Shown here: positions 21,701-34,202 of the stretch, piece after piece
Position numbering within the stretch: the first letter of the stretch is position 1
Layout: the number at the start of each line of letters is the position of its first letter
Source of the DNA: Coprinopsis marcescibilis
Taxonomy: Eukaryota > Basidiomycota > Agaricomycetes > Agaricales > Psathyrellaceae
NCBI GenBank assembly: GCA_004369085.1
Contig: ML210173.1
Coordinates: forward strand, 3,206-67,205
Reading direction: 5' to 3'
DNA length: 64,000 nt
The notes under the pieces: generated by a model
What the model was told of the DNA's origin: nothing
The model's database searches: none
What the model saw: only the letters and a program-made list of their open reading frames with translations
Translations under genes and position numbers: made by a program

Positions 21701-22282
21701 ACCAAACTGGTTGGCGAGATTGTCAACTGGCTGTCCGTAAGCTGGCTGAGGTTGTCCGTAGACCGGTGCGTGGGCGTAGTCTGCATCGCCTGGGGTATAA
21801 TAGGCTGGTTGTGCCGCTGGCTGCGCCTGCGTTTGCTGCGCTGCGAATTGGTTCTCTCCGACGAGGCCCGGGGTGAACAATTGACCGCCGCCTTGTTGAG
21901 GAGGTGGTCCTCCAAGATAGCCCGCATCGAGTGTTGACTCTCCACCATAATACGCCTGGGTTTGACCCGCAGCGTACTGTCGTCGTTTGTGTGATCCTGC
22001 CGGTTGTGCTGCTGCACCAGGATCGGTGTAGGGAATCTGCGCGGCTGGGGCTGCTGGTGCAGGCGGCTCCCATTGGGTGCGACCTGTCGCAGTTTCTAAT
22101 CGAATACAACCTCAGAATTCACTCCTGATGGCATGTTTATTCCACGCACCAATGAAAAGATATCGTTGAGCACTTGCATCCCTGTCGATGGCCGTTATTT
22201 ACACTGCACATCAGGCGTCAAACTTGGCTACATACCATTCTGCAGACCAGCCGGGGGGTAGCTGTTGTGCAGGAGATGCCAT
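18726..22282 (-). CDS. sec24: Sec24, COPII cargo adaptor, with WW domain
   Basis: Sec24 selects cargo in the COPII coat at ER exit sites, paired with Sec23. At least ten exons. The N-terminus encodes a WW domain split by two introns: [19 protein letters not shown] and [12 protein letters not shown], with both Trp and the terminal Pro in place. A long Gln/Pro/Ala/Tyr-rich linker follows. Then come the Sec24 zinc finger ([18 protein letters not shown] and RWRCCMC), trunk blocks ([51 protein letters not shown]), the beta-sandwich and helical parts ([35 protein letters not shown]), and a C-terminal gelsolin-like part ([34 protein letters not shown]). The last exon is assumed to join after LKEK and end VNAAGGD at 18726; without that splice the chain would stop at 18848. 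Confidence 0.9.
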
Positions 22283-23975
22283 TTTGCTATCGTGTACTTG
22301 GAAGATGTGACCGTGACGGGCTGTATAGCTTAGGCCTGTCCAGCGAAATCGCCACGTCCGTCAACAACAACGACAAACCCGCCGTTGCATAACAAGGCCA
22401 ATTAGATCATCTCAAATCAGGAAGCCTGGGCCGCGGGCGCGTCAGATCCGTCGGGCGGGCGTCGGGAGTTCTTAACTGAAGAAGGCCTCCGGATAGTTCA
22501 AGGCGATTCAGGTCCCATCTCTGTAAGGCTTCGGACTGAGGCTGAAATCTTGACCTCCAGGCTTCTAATACCTCAGTGTGGCGGCACTAGCCTGGTATCG
22601 GTACTGTAGTACTAACGATGCGTCGACATGGCTCTCAGTTGTCAGACTCGGCAGTGGCAACATTACCCTTGGATTACACGGACATCAGATATTACACACA
22701 ATATCCAATTTGAAATTTTCTTATGAATCCTTATTTTAGATCTCAGCATGACAAAAACTCGATAACCTGCGATGGTACGTGTCACTGAGCATTGAATGTA
22801 GTAGGCTGTAGTCAGCGTGACTCCGCCCTGGATAGATGTGCATAATATATGCCGAGCGTGCTCACATAATACATACACAGGTCTCCTTCCGAGTCAACCT
22901 TCCGATCTTCACCCTGTGTCTCGAAGTTTAATCTCAAGCCACGGCGCGGCTTCTGCGCTTTTTGAAGCTTCCAGCCTTCTTTTCATGGCCATCTTAAGGC
23001 TACTCACAGACAGACTGCCTGCGCGATCGATGCACTTCTCAAGCCAGGAATATGCAGGTCTCATTTCAAATATTCACTGTGAGAAGGCCTATCCTAACAG
23101 TACCACACTCTGCTGATAGTAACACATTAGATGATCCCACTGAAGCACACATAAGAGATCCGGTTTGGCGGCAGCGCTTAATTATAAACACTGATGAACA
23201 TGAAACCTGGGGCCTGAGGACGCGATTCATTGGGAACACGCCCCAGATAGTTACGTATTTCCAACACAAAAAGCAATACAAGCCTGGCTACGGAATGAAC
23301 GTCGGACTTGCTCCTAACAAGGCAAATAGTTCGGCAGATAGGATATGTTTGGATATGTTGATTGCTCGAGGCTTAATCTTGATCGAAAGAACCCAAAAGT
23401 TGCTGAAATCCGATTCAGGCGCCCGTGATGATAATCATGATGTAACTCTCAAACTCTCCTATAAGCCTCGTGCGTGATCGGCAAGCGAATATTCTCAAGC
23501 ACGCAGGTGGATATAATTCGTCCGCTGGAAACAGGTGTCATGTCAGCTCAGTATTCAATCTCGACGAGATGAATCCCCAGGACGGCTTCTGTCTGGGGTG
23601 CCTGATAATCCAAGCCGGGAGATCAGAAGAGGGCGAAGCGCTGAAGACCATCAGACGGAAGACAGTCTCACAAGGTGTTAGCATCATTTGATTACGCGTT
23701 AAATCTAAATCTAAATTCATTCACAACAGAGAGATGCTACAACTGAGTATAACTAGTGATACAGATAGGTAAAAGGGTGCTGCTATGACTACAAGAATCC
23801 GGAAAAGATAATAAATACAGTGGGCTGTAGATAATTTAGTAGAGAATTTAACCAGCTCTGTGGTGGTGTCTAAGGAAATGTCAGTTGAGAGATCCATCGA
23901 ATCGAATAAGCTATATACATATTGCAGTTAAGTTTGAGAGTCAAGAATAACTTAGATATCCGGTGTACCGGCATC
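22283..23975. other. Intergenic, one doubtful ORF
   Basis: A 1.7-kb stretch between the Sec24 promoter and the DUF6593 gene. The plus-strand frame 23052-23477 (141 codons) is the longest; it has no signal peptide or recognised domain and I do not call it a gene. The region 23700-23960 is AT-rich. Confidence 0.4.
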
Positions 23976-24747
23976 TCACTCGAGGTTTCTCCCTGAATAC
24001 AGTAAAACAGTAACCAAGACGCAGGCATCAAGCATTCCCCGATGAACAGCGTCCTGAGTGACCCTCATTGTAACACCCGTTGTGTATCTCGATATGCTGG
24101 CTAGCAGCTCTGCAGGATTGTAGGCGGTGTTGTATAGCTGCCGCGGTTGTCAGCTTCATCAACTTGGATTAAATATCACCGTCGGGTATTCACTAACCTG
24201 GATGGATCCGTTATTGGTAGTCCATGCGTATGGGCGTCCCTTTACTAGCATTGTTCGATGACTATGTAAGCAAAGCAACGTCAGTCGAAGTCAAGGACGT
24301 GCGAAACCCTCGAGATCTATATTATCCCGTGGCCGGAATAAGCCCTCACCTCATATCATGGGCCAGTGGGAGAAACTGCGAAACATATTGCTTCGGAAAT
24401 AGGTCTCGTGCCTCAATTGAAGGCCGCTGGTACCATTCTATTCTTGCCACATCCTCGCCTCGATCGTTTCGAAGTAGTGTCACGCTAGGCGTGGCGGAAG
24501 ATGCAGGGCTTGTCGCGACAACGAAGCAATGTCGCGCGTTGGGTCCCAGGACCATGCAATTCGTAATGTCCGGATTCAATGCTACACATTGAAACTCGAC
24601 AAATTTTGGTGGAGAATGGGCTGACGCGCTAGGGAGTGCCCCGTAGATTGAAGGCGGGGGTCCGCCACTACTAGAGCCGGTAGACCAAGGGTTCTGAGGG
24701 TTGATCCAACCACCTTGAGCAAAGGGGTTGTTGTTGAATCCAGACAT
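23976..24747 (-). CDS. DUF6593 family protein
   Basis: A member of the DUF6593 family, abundant in Agaricomycetes and of unknown function. Three exons (24747-24350, 24261-24198, 24137-23976) sum to 624 nt, giving 207 residues. An Asn/Gly/Pro-rich N-terminus (MSGFNNNPFAQGGW) leads to the domain: FVEFQCVALNPDITNCMVLG, VTLLRNDRGEDVARIEW, FPKQYVSQFLPL, then across the introns RTMLVKGRPYAWTTNNGSIQ and LYNTAYNPAELLASISR, with a hydrophobic end MLDACVLVTVLLYS. These match the family pattern of a short beta-rich core with an aromatic RxYxW-like strand. There is no signal peptide. A TATA box lies upstream. Confidence 0.85.
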
Positions 24748-26268
24748 CTTAAAGAATAGGAAGCAAGTTTGAGAGTCGAGATAAGATGAGGGGCTGAGAG
24801 GGCTTGTCGAGATGCCCTTAAAATGTAACTTCAAGCCCTCTTTTATATCTTTCTTACTGCACATCGTCGTGTCAGTCACATTACCCGAACATGATGGCTG
24901 AGACTGATTGTCCAAGGCAATACTGCTTCCCGTTCTGGTTCATCTATCGGGGGAACAATCCGACTCTACGCGCCTCACACGGCTCGGTAGTCACTATTCT
25001 GTACGCCAGCGCCAGGGACAACGAATTCGCTCGACTAATGGGTGCCAAGTTCCACAGATCACTAATGATCTCGATCTGGTACACAGCCACGAAATTACGT
25101 CCGACTGTGAAACTAGAATGCGCGGGGGTCTCCTTAAAAGAAATTTATTGGTGACTAAGGCCGCTCAAAGAAGCGAGCCTCGGCGATGACATGGTCTTTC
25201 ACTGAGCGGGCTGAAGGAGCAGCTGGAGCAGTAATTGTCAATGGGGTTAAGCTGGGATACCGGATCAGCCAGCGTCCATCAATCGCATTCCCAGCCTGAC
25301 TCCTTAGCCGTTCCCAAGCCGCAGTCGAGCTCGTTAACAGCCCTCCACAAAAGAACTGTGGGTTAAATCATAAACAGACCTGCCGTACGGTGCGTTGGTG
25401 AAACAGGCTTGCAAATGACGCGTATCAAGCATATGTGCGAGTTTCTTATGTGACTATGCAGTCGGTCATAGTCACAGTGCTTAAAGCGCTCGCCGTCCAA
25501 ATCCTCGAATAAATGTTATCGTTTGAGCTTGACCATAGGCGACAGTCCAACTCTTCTGAGACGGTAAGTTGAGAACATGATATCTGTTCGGATCAGGAAA
25601 GTTGTGCGTGCGAAGGTCAGGTCGGGCTCACACCCGCTTTACGCGTACTTCCAAGGCCCAGGTCCCTCGCAAAGAGCTGGTCACAAGCATAAGTTAGATT
25701 CACACAAGCAATGAGAACATGAGTTCATGATTCCACGAGAACTTCTGTTGTATAAGCTCGCTGGGGGTCGTTGATTTGCTGGCAATTTCTTCACTGATGT
25801 GTTTCAGAAACTGGCGCCGCACTGGACATTGCATTGATTATACCGACGATTGCTTGTTGAGTGATGAGTATTGAAACACCACATCAGCCTTTCCGACCAA
25901 TCCACACCACGGGTTTCTACGATGTTAACCAATATTGAACCCCATATTGACTGACCTGGGACCAAATGTCTGATAGATTCACAACAGGACGAGCGCTGAA
26001 TACGTCAATCAACTGAACATAGGTTTGACTCGAACCTACTCAGACAAGAATCGGTGGGGCCTCCCCCAATATCAGTTAATGTCTTGAATATACAATACGT
26101 GTGGACGTCCATATGTCTATGATGGCGAGCGCCTGTCGGGGATTGAAAATGACTCCCGAACGCTGTGTAGTCCTGGGGCATCGGTTAAGTAGCAGTACAA
26201 AATGTTGTGATTACGGGATTTACAACTTCTGAGTTACACGTACAATGTCATGTTTATACCTCTCTGGA
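24748..26268. other. Intergenic, no supported gene
   Basis: A 1.5-kb stretch between the DUF6593 promoter and the Atp10 stop. Short frames near 24891-25189 plus overlap each other and lack domains. Nothing recognisable. Confidence 0.5.
24840..24847 (-). promoter_or_regulatory. TATA box of DUF6593 gene
   Basis: TATAAAAG on the minus strand, 93 bp before the ATG at 24747. It is a consensus TATA element at a plausible distance once a leader is allowed for. Confidence 0.6.
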
Positions 26269-27374
26269 TTACCGCTGCGCCTCTTCAACCGATTTCGGAG
26301 AAGCTCTTGACTGCGCCTTTGTCCTTTGCGATCCCAACCTGTTAAGCAGGACACCAGTGCAATTCTCCAGAGCTCGAATTTCGTCCGCTTTGGGATCTGC
26401 ACAGCCTGCCCATCGTATACGCAGGTTTTCGTCGATGAGATACACATAGCCGACCTTTGTGTTAGTCATTCCTATGGCTTCGCGAACGTACTCCATATTT
26501 TGACCGGAAACCAGGTAGTTGGAATGCTGTTCCGCAGGAATTACCCGTCGTAGCTGACTGAGGAAAAGATTGACGAGGAATGCCTTCATCATATTTTCCT
26601 GTAGGTTGATTTGGATATATTGGTAGTGGGGATTCGATGTAAATCTTGAGTTGGTAAGATCGGTGAACGCTTTAGCATGATGCTATGATGTGCGGCCGAA
26701 GAGATAAGCGAAAGGGTCTTGAAAATGGCGGCTTCAACAACGTACTTCTGAGATTTTGGTTCCAAGCATCGCTACTACCGAAACTTTGCCGTAACACAGT
26801 TCAGTGGTGTTCTTCACGCTGGCATCCAGGAGGGACTTTCCCGAGATGTTTGGCAAATAAAGTGCTTTCTAAATGAAACCTTTTAGTCCCGACCATATAT
26901 ACGAGGCGAATCAAAGACGCACATCTTCCCGAATGAGAACCTTTGGCGCTATCCATGTTTTACCTCCGTGCTTTCGGGTCATGTTCAAATCGTGAAAGTA
27001 GCCTTTGCTCGCCTCCTTGATCCTAGTGTATAGCGTTTACTCAGCTGCACAAGCTCGCAGATAACAGGCAGAACTTACAGATGTCTCCTCTGGGCCATTC
27101 GTACATCAGTATCCATCAAGTCTTTCAGCTTCTGTGTTGTGCTTTTGACCACCGTTGTTGGGCGCTCGCGAACGCCAAGTGGCCGTGTGAGAGAGCCAAG
27201 TCCCTCTTTTTCGTCAAATACCGGTGTGTTGGGACTGTTTTCAGACGACCCTTTCACTGGGTGCACCTTTGAGTCTGTCAGACGAGAACTCGAGGAGTGG
27301 AACGTTCGGAGGAGCTGTCGCCGACAATGAAATCTGCAGCGGTTCCGTATCGACCATTGAGCTAGCATAGACAT
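26269..27374 (-). CDS. atp10: Atp10, mitochondrial ATP synthase assembly factor
   Basis: Atp10 is an inner-membrane chaperone that helps assemble the Fo sector of ATP synthase. Four exons (27374-27079, 27022-26923, 26868-26746, 26682-26269) sum to 933 nt, giving 310 residues in one frame. The N-terminus is Arg/Ser-rich with no acidic residues for about 30 positions (RNRCRFHCRRQLLRTFHSSS), a typical mitochondrial presequence. Core family blocks are KALYLPNISGKSLLD, KVSVVAMLG, NPHYQYIQINLQENMMKAFL and the most diagnostic stretch IGMTNTKVGYVYLIDENLRI followed by RWAGCADPKADE and CTGVLLNRL. It is divergent from the histone H2A gene with 278 bp between the two ATGs. Confidence 0.92.
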
Positions 27375-27652
27375 CGTCGTCCGACCGTGCAGTGCGCAGA
27401 ATGTTACTGTCGGATTCTCGTCCTGGTCGTGGAGGGTTGCGGTTGAAGCCGTGTCAGTGCGCGCGAAGACACCGAGTCTCCAAGACCGGCGGACCGCTGT
27501 GACGCAAAACGCGCTACCAGATCACGTGTGTCGGTAAACACGGCCACATAAATTGACGCGTTTGGTCTGGGGGAGTGACTCGGACTTCTTCAGTTCTAGC
27601 CACCATCTTCACTTGACTTCTCGGCGTCTATTTGTATTCCAGGATCCTACTA
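27375..27652. promoter_or_regulatory. Shared promoter region, Atp10 / H2A
   Basis: The 278 bp between the two divergent start codons must contain both promoters. I see no obvious TATA box near either start; a CT-rich stretch precedes the H2A ATG. Confidence 0.5.
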
Positions 27653-28408
<756 letters not shown>

Positions 28409-28917
28409 GAAAAGCACCATTCCAACATCTGATAAGTGTCCCAATCCAATACGCAGATTGTCCCGCGTTGTATTCGTCCATAGTTTGTAAAAGTTCTGAG
28501 TCGATTTTGAGCGGCAGGTTCTGGTTAAAATGAAAGGCAAACCATAATCCTTTGGCATTGAACGTTAACTTTTGACTGCACCTCAACTGCCCCTTATTGA
28601 CATTTGTTGCTTTGAAGCATGACTGTCGGCCTGTAATTGTAACTCGAATACAATAGAAACCTTGCGCTGTAAATGCCAGCGGCGCCGATATGTCGAGAAA
28701 CATGAATCTATGAAATATTGCCCCTCAATGCGATCTGGGTACATCCCGAGGAGTCGGGTTCCGCTGACGCGCCACAGTGTCAGGGCGGGCCGGGGCCTTT
28801 GCGCGGTGTTTGTTGCCGAGACCGAGATCAGCGACAATGTGCCTACTGTGACGAGACATTCACAGCTCCTTCTTCTTTACTCACGACGGCGGTGACGGTT
28901 CTACAGTGCGATTCATC
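28409..28917. other. Intergenic between H2A and GT61
   Basis: A 509-bp spacer. No H2B gene follows here. Minus-strand frames around 28347-28703 are unrecognised. The last 100 bp are the GT61 leader. Confidence 0.5.
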
Positions 28918-30796
28918 ATGCGATGGACGGCGAGGCCAGAACGACGCGAAATCTGCCTAGTGCTTTTCTGCGTAGCGGTTTACCTGTTCTCGTACAACAT
29001 TGAAGCATCCATCGACCTTGTTGGCATCGGTGCTCTCGCTGCCCAAGATGCTCTACTGAAACATTTGGGCCTTGGAGAGACAAAGCTTCTGGATGCCGAC
29101 GGCCGTAAGCCTCCTGGATGGCGAGACAAGCTCGAGTCAGACATTTTCGGTGATTGGGCCTGGGATGAGGGATACATTGCTGGTGATGAGGCTGGAAGGA
29201 GCTCCAAGCGAGGGTCAAGTCGACACGGCGCTCAATGGATTCGCAGAGACACAATCGGCACACTAGGCCAGGCGACTCAGGAACCCCTGACTGTAAACGA
29301 TGCACTATCCACCTGGGGAGAAGACCCTCCGACGACCAGAGTGATAAAACACACACCTGGTGAGTTCTCCGCACTATAGTTTCTACTAAATGTTTAAAAC
29401 TGCTGTTTAAGGCTATACAATACTTGATAATGTCTTCGCATACAATGGCACGGTTTTCTTAATTACGGATGACGCCAACTTTCCGCCAGCCAAGTCGATT
29501 GTCACAACGATGGGTACTGGCTTTGGACCATGGAAGACCCTTACCACAGCAGAGGGTAAACGTACTATAGGCAAATTCGGAGGGGTGTGAGTGCCCATTG
29601 GTGCTTGTATGTGGATTTTGGCTCATTTTTGTGTTAGAATTCGGGGAGTCTCTTGGATGTCTGCCAACGTTGCACCTAGTAAGCATTCTCTAGCCAGCAT
29701 AGTTGTTTACTTAAAGCCTCCTGTTCCATAGACAACCTCACACTCTTTGATCTTTGGAGAACTTACAGTACTCTGGACCCTTCCATCGACAAGGAAGGCC
29801 GCACCTCCTTGCCGCCTCCACATCGTCTTATCTTTCCTCACAACCGTTTCTTCGTCGACGCCAACCCGCCACCCGCCAAACATTGGATACGCCGCGAGAG
29901 GTCGGAGACAGGTGCTCACCCTTACTTGATCAAGGCGGCTTTCCCCAACCTTGATATGCAATATTACGAAGATTGGGAGGACTTGCACGCCATGGCTGTC
30001 CCATTTGTTTTTGAACGACTAGTGATTTCCGATCGACGCGCCGCAGCTTCCGCTGTACTCAAAGGGCAGCCGTTCAACACGCCGGTCTTCGCTTTGGAAA
30101 CATCTCGCTGGTGGTGGGAGCCTATTCGAAGGACCCTTGCCCTTTATTTCGATCGACTCGAGGAAGGAGACCTGGCTATTAGCAACCAAGGGTGGTTCAA
30201 TTCCAAAATGAAACCCATTGTCACCTTGGTAGACAATCAGGCTAATGGCGAACTCCTCGGGCAGTCCTTACTCTCACAGCAAGACCGCGAGCTATTAATA
30301 CGGACGCTGAGGAAGTTGGCAAGAGACAGAGGTTACGAGTTTCACGTCGTCTCCACTGATTTGAAGGAAACTTCTTGGGATACCCGGATGGATACTATTG
30401 TCCGGTCCACGGTATGTTTGATCGACGTGCATGCATCGCATCGTTGTTCTGACTCAAGCCCTATACAAGCAGATTGTTCTCGGAGTCCACGGGGACCATT
30501 TACTCGACAGTATCTGGATGAGACCCTCGTCAAAGGCGACCCTGATGGAACTTTTCCCAGAAAATGACTTCGTTCTCACCAGAGAGCTGGCGGCTCGGTC
30601 CATCGGAATCAACTACGTTGCATGGTGGGGCAACAAGTGAGTGCATATCTCATGCCCTCGAACACATTTTTGACGTTATGATAGACAATTCTTCGGTGAA
30701 ACCTTACCTACTCCATCTGAAGAGAGCAATCGCCCGATTCAAGTTGATTCCGAAGCTATTGCAAATGCTATACATGCCATCCTTTCGAGGAAGTAG
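28918..30796 (+). CDS. GT61 (DUF563) glycosyltransferase
   Basis: Predicted type II membrane glycosyltransferase of family GT61, the group that includes plant xylosyltransferases and animal EOGT/POMGNT2. The first true ATG is at 28918; the open frame extends upstream through a GTG codon. After a short basic head comes one membrane anchor (CLVLFCVAVYLFSYNI) and a stem. Six exons are joined at donors after 29359, near 29588, 29679, 30412 and 30636. The luminal domain shows LFDLWRTYST, HRLIFPHNRFFVD, FERLVISDRRAA, KPIVTLVDNQ, and the diagnostic GVHGDHLLDSIWMRPSS followed by LMELFPENDF and INYVAWWGNK. It ends at SRK-stop. It should act in the Golgi or ER, but donor and acceptor sugars cannot be told from sequence. 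Confidence 0.88.
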
Positions 30797-31875
30797 AGAT
30801 GATGTCGTTGGCAAGATAATAATACCCTTCTATCGGCTGCGCCGTGATATTCTCATATGGGACAATTCTGTGTGAGTCGCCTGCGGTTTTGCTTGTAAAT
30901 TTACGACTCTCTGTACACTTACTCTAAGATAGTAATAATAACTGTAATGGACGTCTTCGGTTCCTAGGCCTCCTCACCACACTCATTCCAACGGGGCTGA
31001 CACAAAGGTTTATTGAGCTGACAGTTTTACGGCACCAGAGCGACGACAGCTGACGACCTCGTAACAACCACCTGTTTTCCATCCTCTCAGTCGCTGGATT
31101 CTATGGCTGACTCGGCAGTCAGCACGAAGTTCAAAACGGCGCCCGCGTCCAAAACCACAATCAGCATCAATTGTTATACATACTGAAGGAGCGTCGATGG
31201 CCATCCAACGATCTTTAATCCTCTCAACTCGCACATTGTTTCCAGGCCTCTATTCAATCCAACCAAATAAACTTGGGACCTCTGCTGTGAGTGGGTGACT
31301 TGGAGACCTGTCGGTTCCGCAAGCTTCCGCTACATAGATTTCGCCCGGATTTTGCATCCGGTCCCAAGCAAGCCAAGGCATGCCATGTATGGAAAGGTTA
31401 CCGGTCTAGTCTGGTGTAAGCCGGGTCACCTTGTGATCGGCAATGTTCCACATTGTGGTGCGTGTTCCGCGAAAATTAGGGGCCAATGTTACAGCTTTTG
31501 AGGACAAAGACAACACGAAGTGAAGCTCAAGAGTACGCAATAGATTTTCAAACTCACCATGACAAGCTCGTATGGCCTCGAGATAACAAGGCACCTTGCA
31601 GTAACCTGCAGTAACCCGTTGGCATGTAACCGCGCATCGTTCTGTCGCGTTCTACGTAGTTGCGGGACCCGACCGGCCTCCACCTCTTCCGGGCCGACGT
31701 ACCTTCCATTGACGTTATAATCTTTTGGTCAAAGAGCCGCACTGTCCGAACATTTGAATCCTTGATAAAAAGAACAGTGATATTTCGATGCTTTTCTCTT
31801 CATTCCTTTTAATTCCTTTTCTTTCACCTCCCTTTCTGCTTTCCTTCATCCAGTCCCTTTCTGAACCGCCACATA
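30797..31875. other. Intergenic, no supported gene
   Basis: A 1.1-kb spacer between two plus-strand genes. Short frames near 31010-31740 are unrecognised. The final 100 bp form a pyrimidine-rich leader of the transporter gene. Confidence 0.5.
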
Positions 31876-34202
31876 ATGTCCTTCATCGACGAGAAGGACA
31901 GGGGAGAGGGACCTATCCTTCCTACCTCGACTGGCGTCGAAATTTCGCAGACCAATTCGCTGAGATCGTCCATAACGCAAGTCCCAGATTCAGAACTCGC
32001 CTCAGGAAAGGAACACAACGCACCAGGACACGGGGAAAGTGCGCTACCGGAGGACAAGGCTGGAGAGGCCATCGAAAACTTGGAGCAGGATTGGGAATGC
32101 GATCCACACAATGCCAGAAACTGGCCCTCAAAGAAAAAGTGGACAGCGGTTGCTATCGTACGTGTCGGGTCCTTCTTTCTGTGTCTTCTTCACACTAATA
32201 CAAAATGTAAACAAAGGTTTCATTCTACACATTCGTTTCCCCTCTCGCGTCTTCCATGATGGCCCCTGGCATGCCTGAACTTGCTATGAAATATGGAATT
32301 ACAAGTAGCACAGTTATTGCGCTGACGCTGAGCATATTCCTACTGTCCTTCGCAATTGCTGTAAGACAGCACATCTCATTTCCTCGAGATCGTCTTCGCT
32401 GATCTCGCCTTCCAGCCCCTAGTTCTCGCACCGTTGTCGGAGATGTATGGACGAACTTGGGTATGTCGTAAACTTTCGCATTACTCGGCACATAGTTTAA
32501 TCACATCAAACATCTTCAGGTCCTCCATATCGGTAATCTTTTCACGGTTGCGTTCAGTTTGGGCTGCGCATTCGCACCAGACACTGGCTCTCTTATCGCT
32601 TTCCGATTCCTTTGTAAGGCTACCGGTCAAGGATCGCGTTTATATTGTATTCATGGTTAATTCGCAGCTGGTATCTCCGGAAGTGCACCTATCGCATGTG
32701 GCGGTGGATCCGTTGGCGACCTGTTCTCGGAGAAGGACCGTGCATCTGCCATGGCTCTCTTCAGTTTGGGACCTTTGATTGGACCTGTAGTCGGCCCAGT
32801 AGCAGGTGGCTTCATCGCGCAAGAGCTCGGGATTAGATGGGTCTTTATCATAATTGCCAGTGAGTCCCATCTGTTTAATTGAGAGTTTTCTAGAATCTCA
32901 TGCCATCTTTCTCAAGTTATTTGTGGCTGCGCATCAGTTGTTGGCATCCCGTTACTTCGCGAGACTTATGGCCCAGTAATTAGACTGCAACGGGCAAAGA
33001 AAACAGGCGAACTTGGGAGAGCCGAGGAGTTGTTCCCTCATCTGAAGGAATCCCACGGGAGCAAGGTGAAGATCATGTGGGACAACCTTGTAAGGCCTCT
33101 CGAGATGCTCTTCAAGAGCTCGATTTGCTTCATTCTGTCGCTGTATATGGCCGTGTATGTCCCATTTCCCCTCATTTATAAAGCAGATACTTACTATTTC
33201 ATTCCTCAGGATGTATGGTGAGTAGCCAAGTAGAGCGCGAAACCTTTTCAAGAAACTAATGGTTCGTTAGGTATCTTCTACCTCATGTTCGCTACCTTCG
33301 CCGGTATATCCTTCCTCAGAAACGCGAGTGACATTTTACTCATTTAAATCAAAGAATTCTTTGCCACTACGTACGGATTCAAGGCCGGTGTTGGCGGTTT
33401 GGCATATCTTGGTCTTGGTGTCGGCTTCATGCTCGCAACTATCGTGGGCGCCAAGGTTGGAGACGCACTGTACCAAAAGGTATGTCTTCCTTGACCATTT
33501 CGTAGCTCAGTTTATAACCTAGACCAATCCAGCTTACCGCACGTAACGGAGGTGTTGGAACCCCTGAGATGCGCATCCCTGCCCTCTTCTTCGGGTCGTG
33601 GTTCGTTCCTATTGGTATCTTGTGAGTTTCGAGCTTTCGAGCTTACGTCGTCTGGATCAAGCCTTCTAACACGCCTCTTACACAAGCTGGTATGGCTGGT
33701 CGGCCCACGCAAAACTCCACTGGATAATGCCAATTATTGGTTCAGGAATCTTCGCATTCGGAATGATGACCACTTTGTACGTTACCATTGGCAACCCAGC
33801 TTCCCGAACAGAGACTAACTCTTACTCTAATTAAAAGCTTGCCTATCCAATTATACCTTGTTGACTCGTTTGCATTCGCTGCGAGCGCTGTCGCTGCATC
33901 ATCAGTAAGTTTAAAAGCTTGGGCGGTAAGTTTGTTCCGGCTGATGCTTCCCGTTTAGCTCTTCCGTTCCATTCTTGGCTTCGCATTCCCACTCTTTGGA
34001 AAACAAATGTTCGATACCATGGGCATTGGTCCGGGTAACTCGGTGCGTCTCATAATTATCAGCATCCGCTAGGCTTGATTCTAACGTCAACACCTACCAG
34101 CTTCTTGGTGGAATTGCTATTGTGTTAGGAATTCCATTCCCAGTTTACCTTTACTACAAGGGTGCTGAGATGAGAAACAGAAACCCTCTTACAAGGCGGT
34201 GA
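31876..34202 (+). CDS. MFS drug:H+ antiporter (DHA1 type)
   Basis: Plasma-membrane exporter of the 12-TM DHA1 family (multidrug, polyamine or metabolite efflux). About ten exons. A hydrophilic N-terminal tail of about 90 residues ends with the family signature DWECDPHNARNWPSKKKW before TM1. Motif A is seen as APLSEMYGRTWV. The antiporter motif C in TM5 is GPLIGPVVGPVAGGFI. Later blocks include IPLLRETYGPVI after TM6, an internal loop, then FATTYGFKAGVGGLAYLGLG, IPALFFGSWFVPIG, LPIQLYLVDSFAFAASAVAA, FPLFGKQMFDTMGIG and YLYYKGAEMRNRNPLTRR at the end. Several introns fall inside helices. The substrate is unknown. The neighbouring DJ-1 array is not obviously connected. Confidence 0.9.

Noticed and set aside
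23052..23477. 141-codon plus-strand frame
   Set aside because: No recognisable domain, signal or intron structure; could be chance in an AT-moderate spacer.
26021..26040. tRNA-like TTCGA box (GACTCGAACCTA)
   Set aside because: No matching acceptor stem, D-arm or A box at the right distance.
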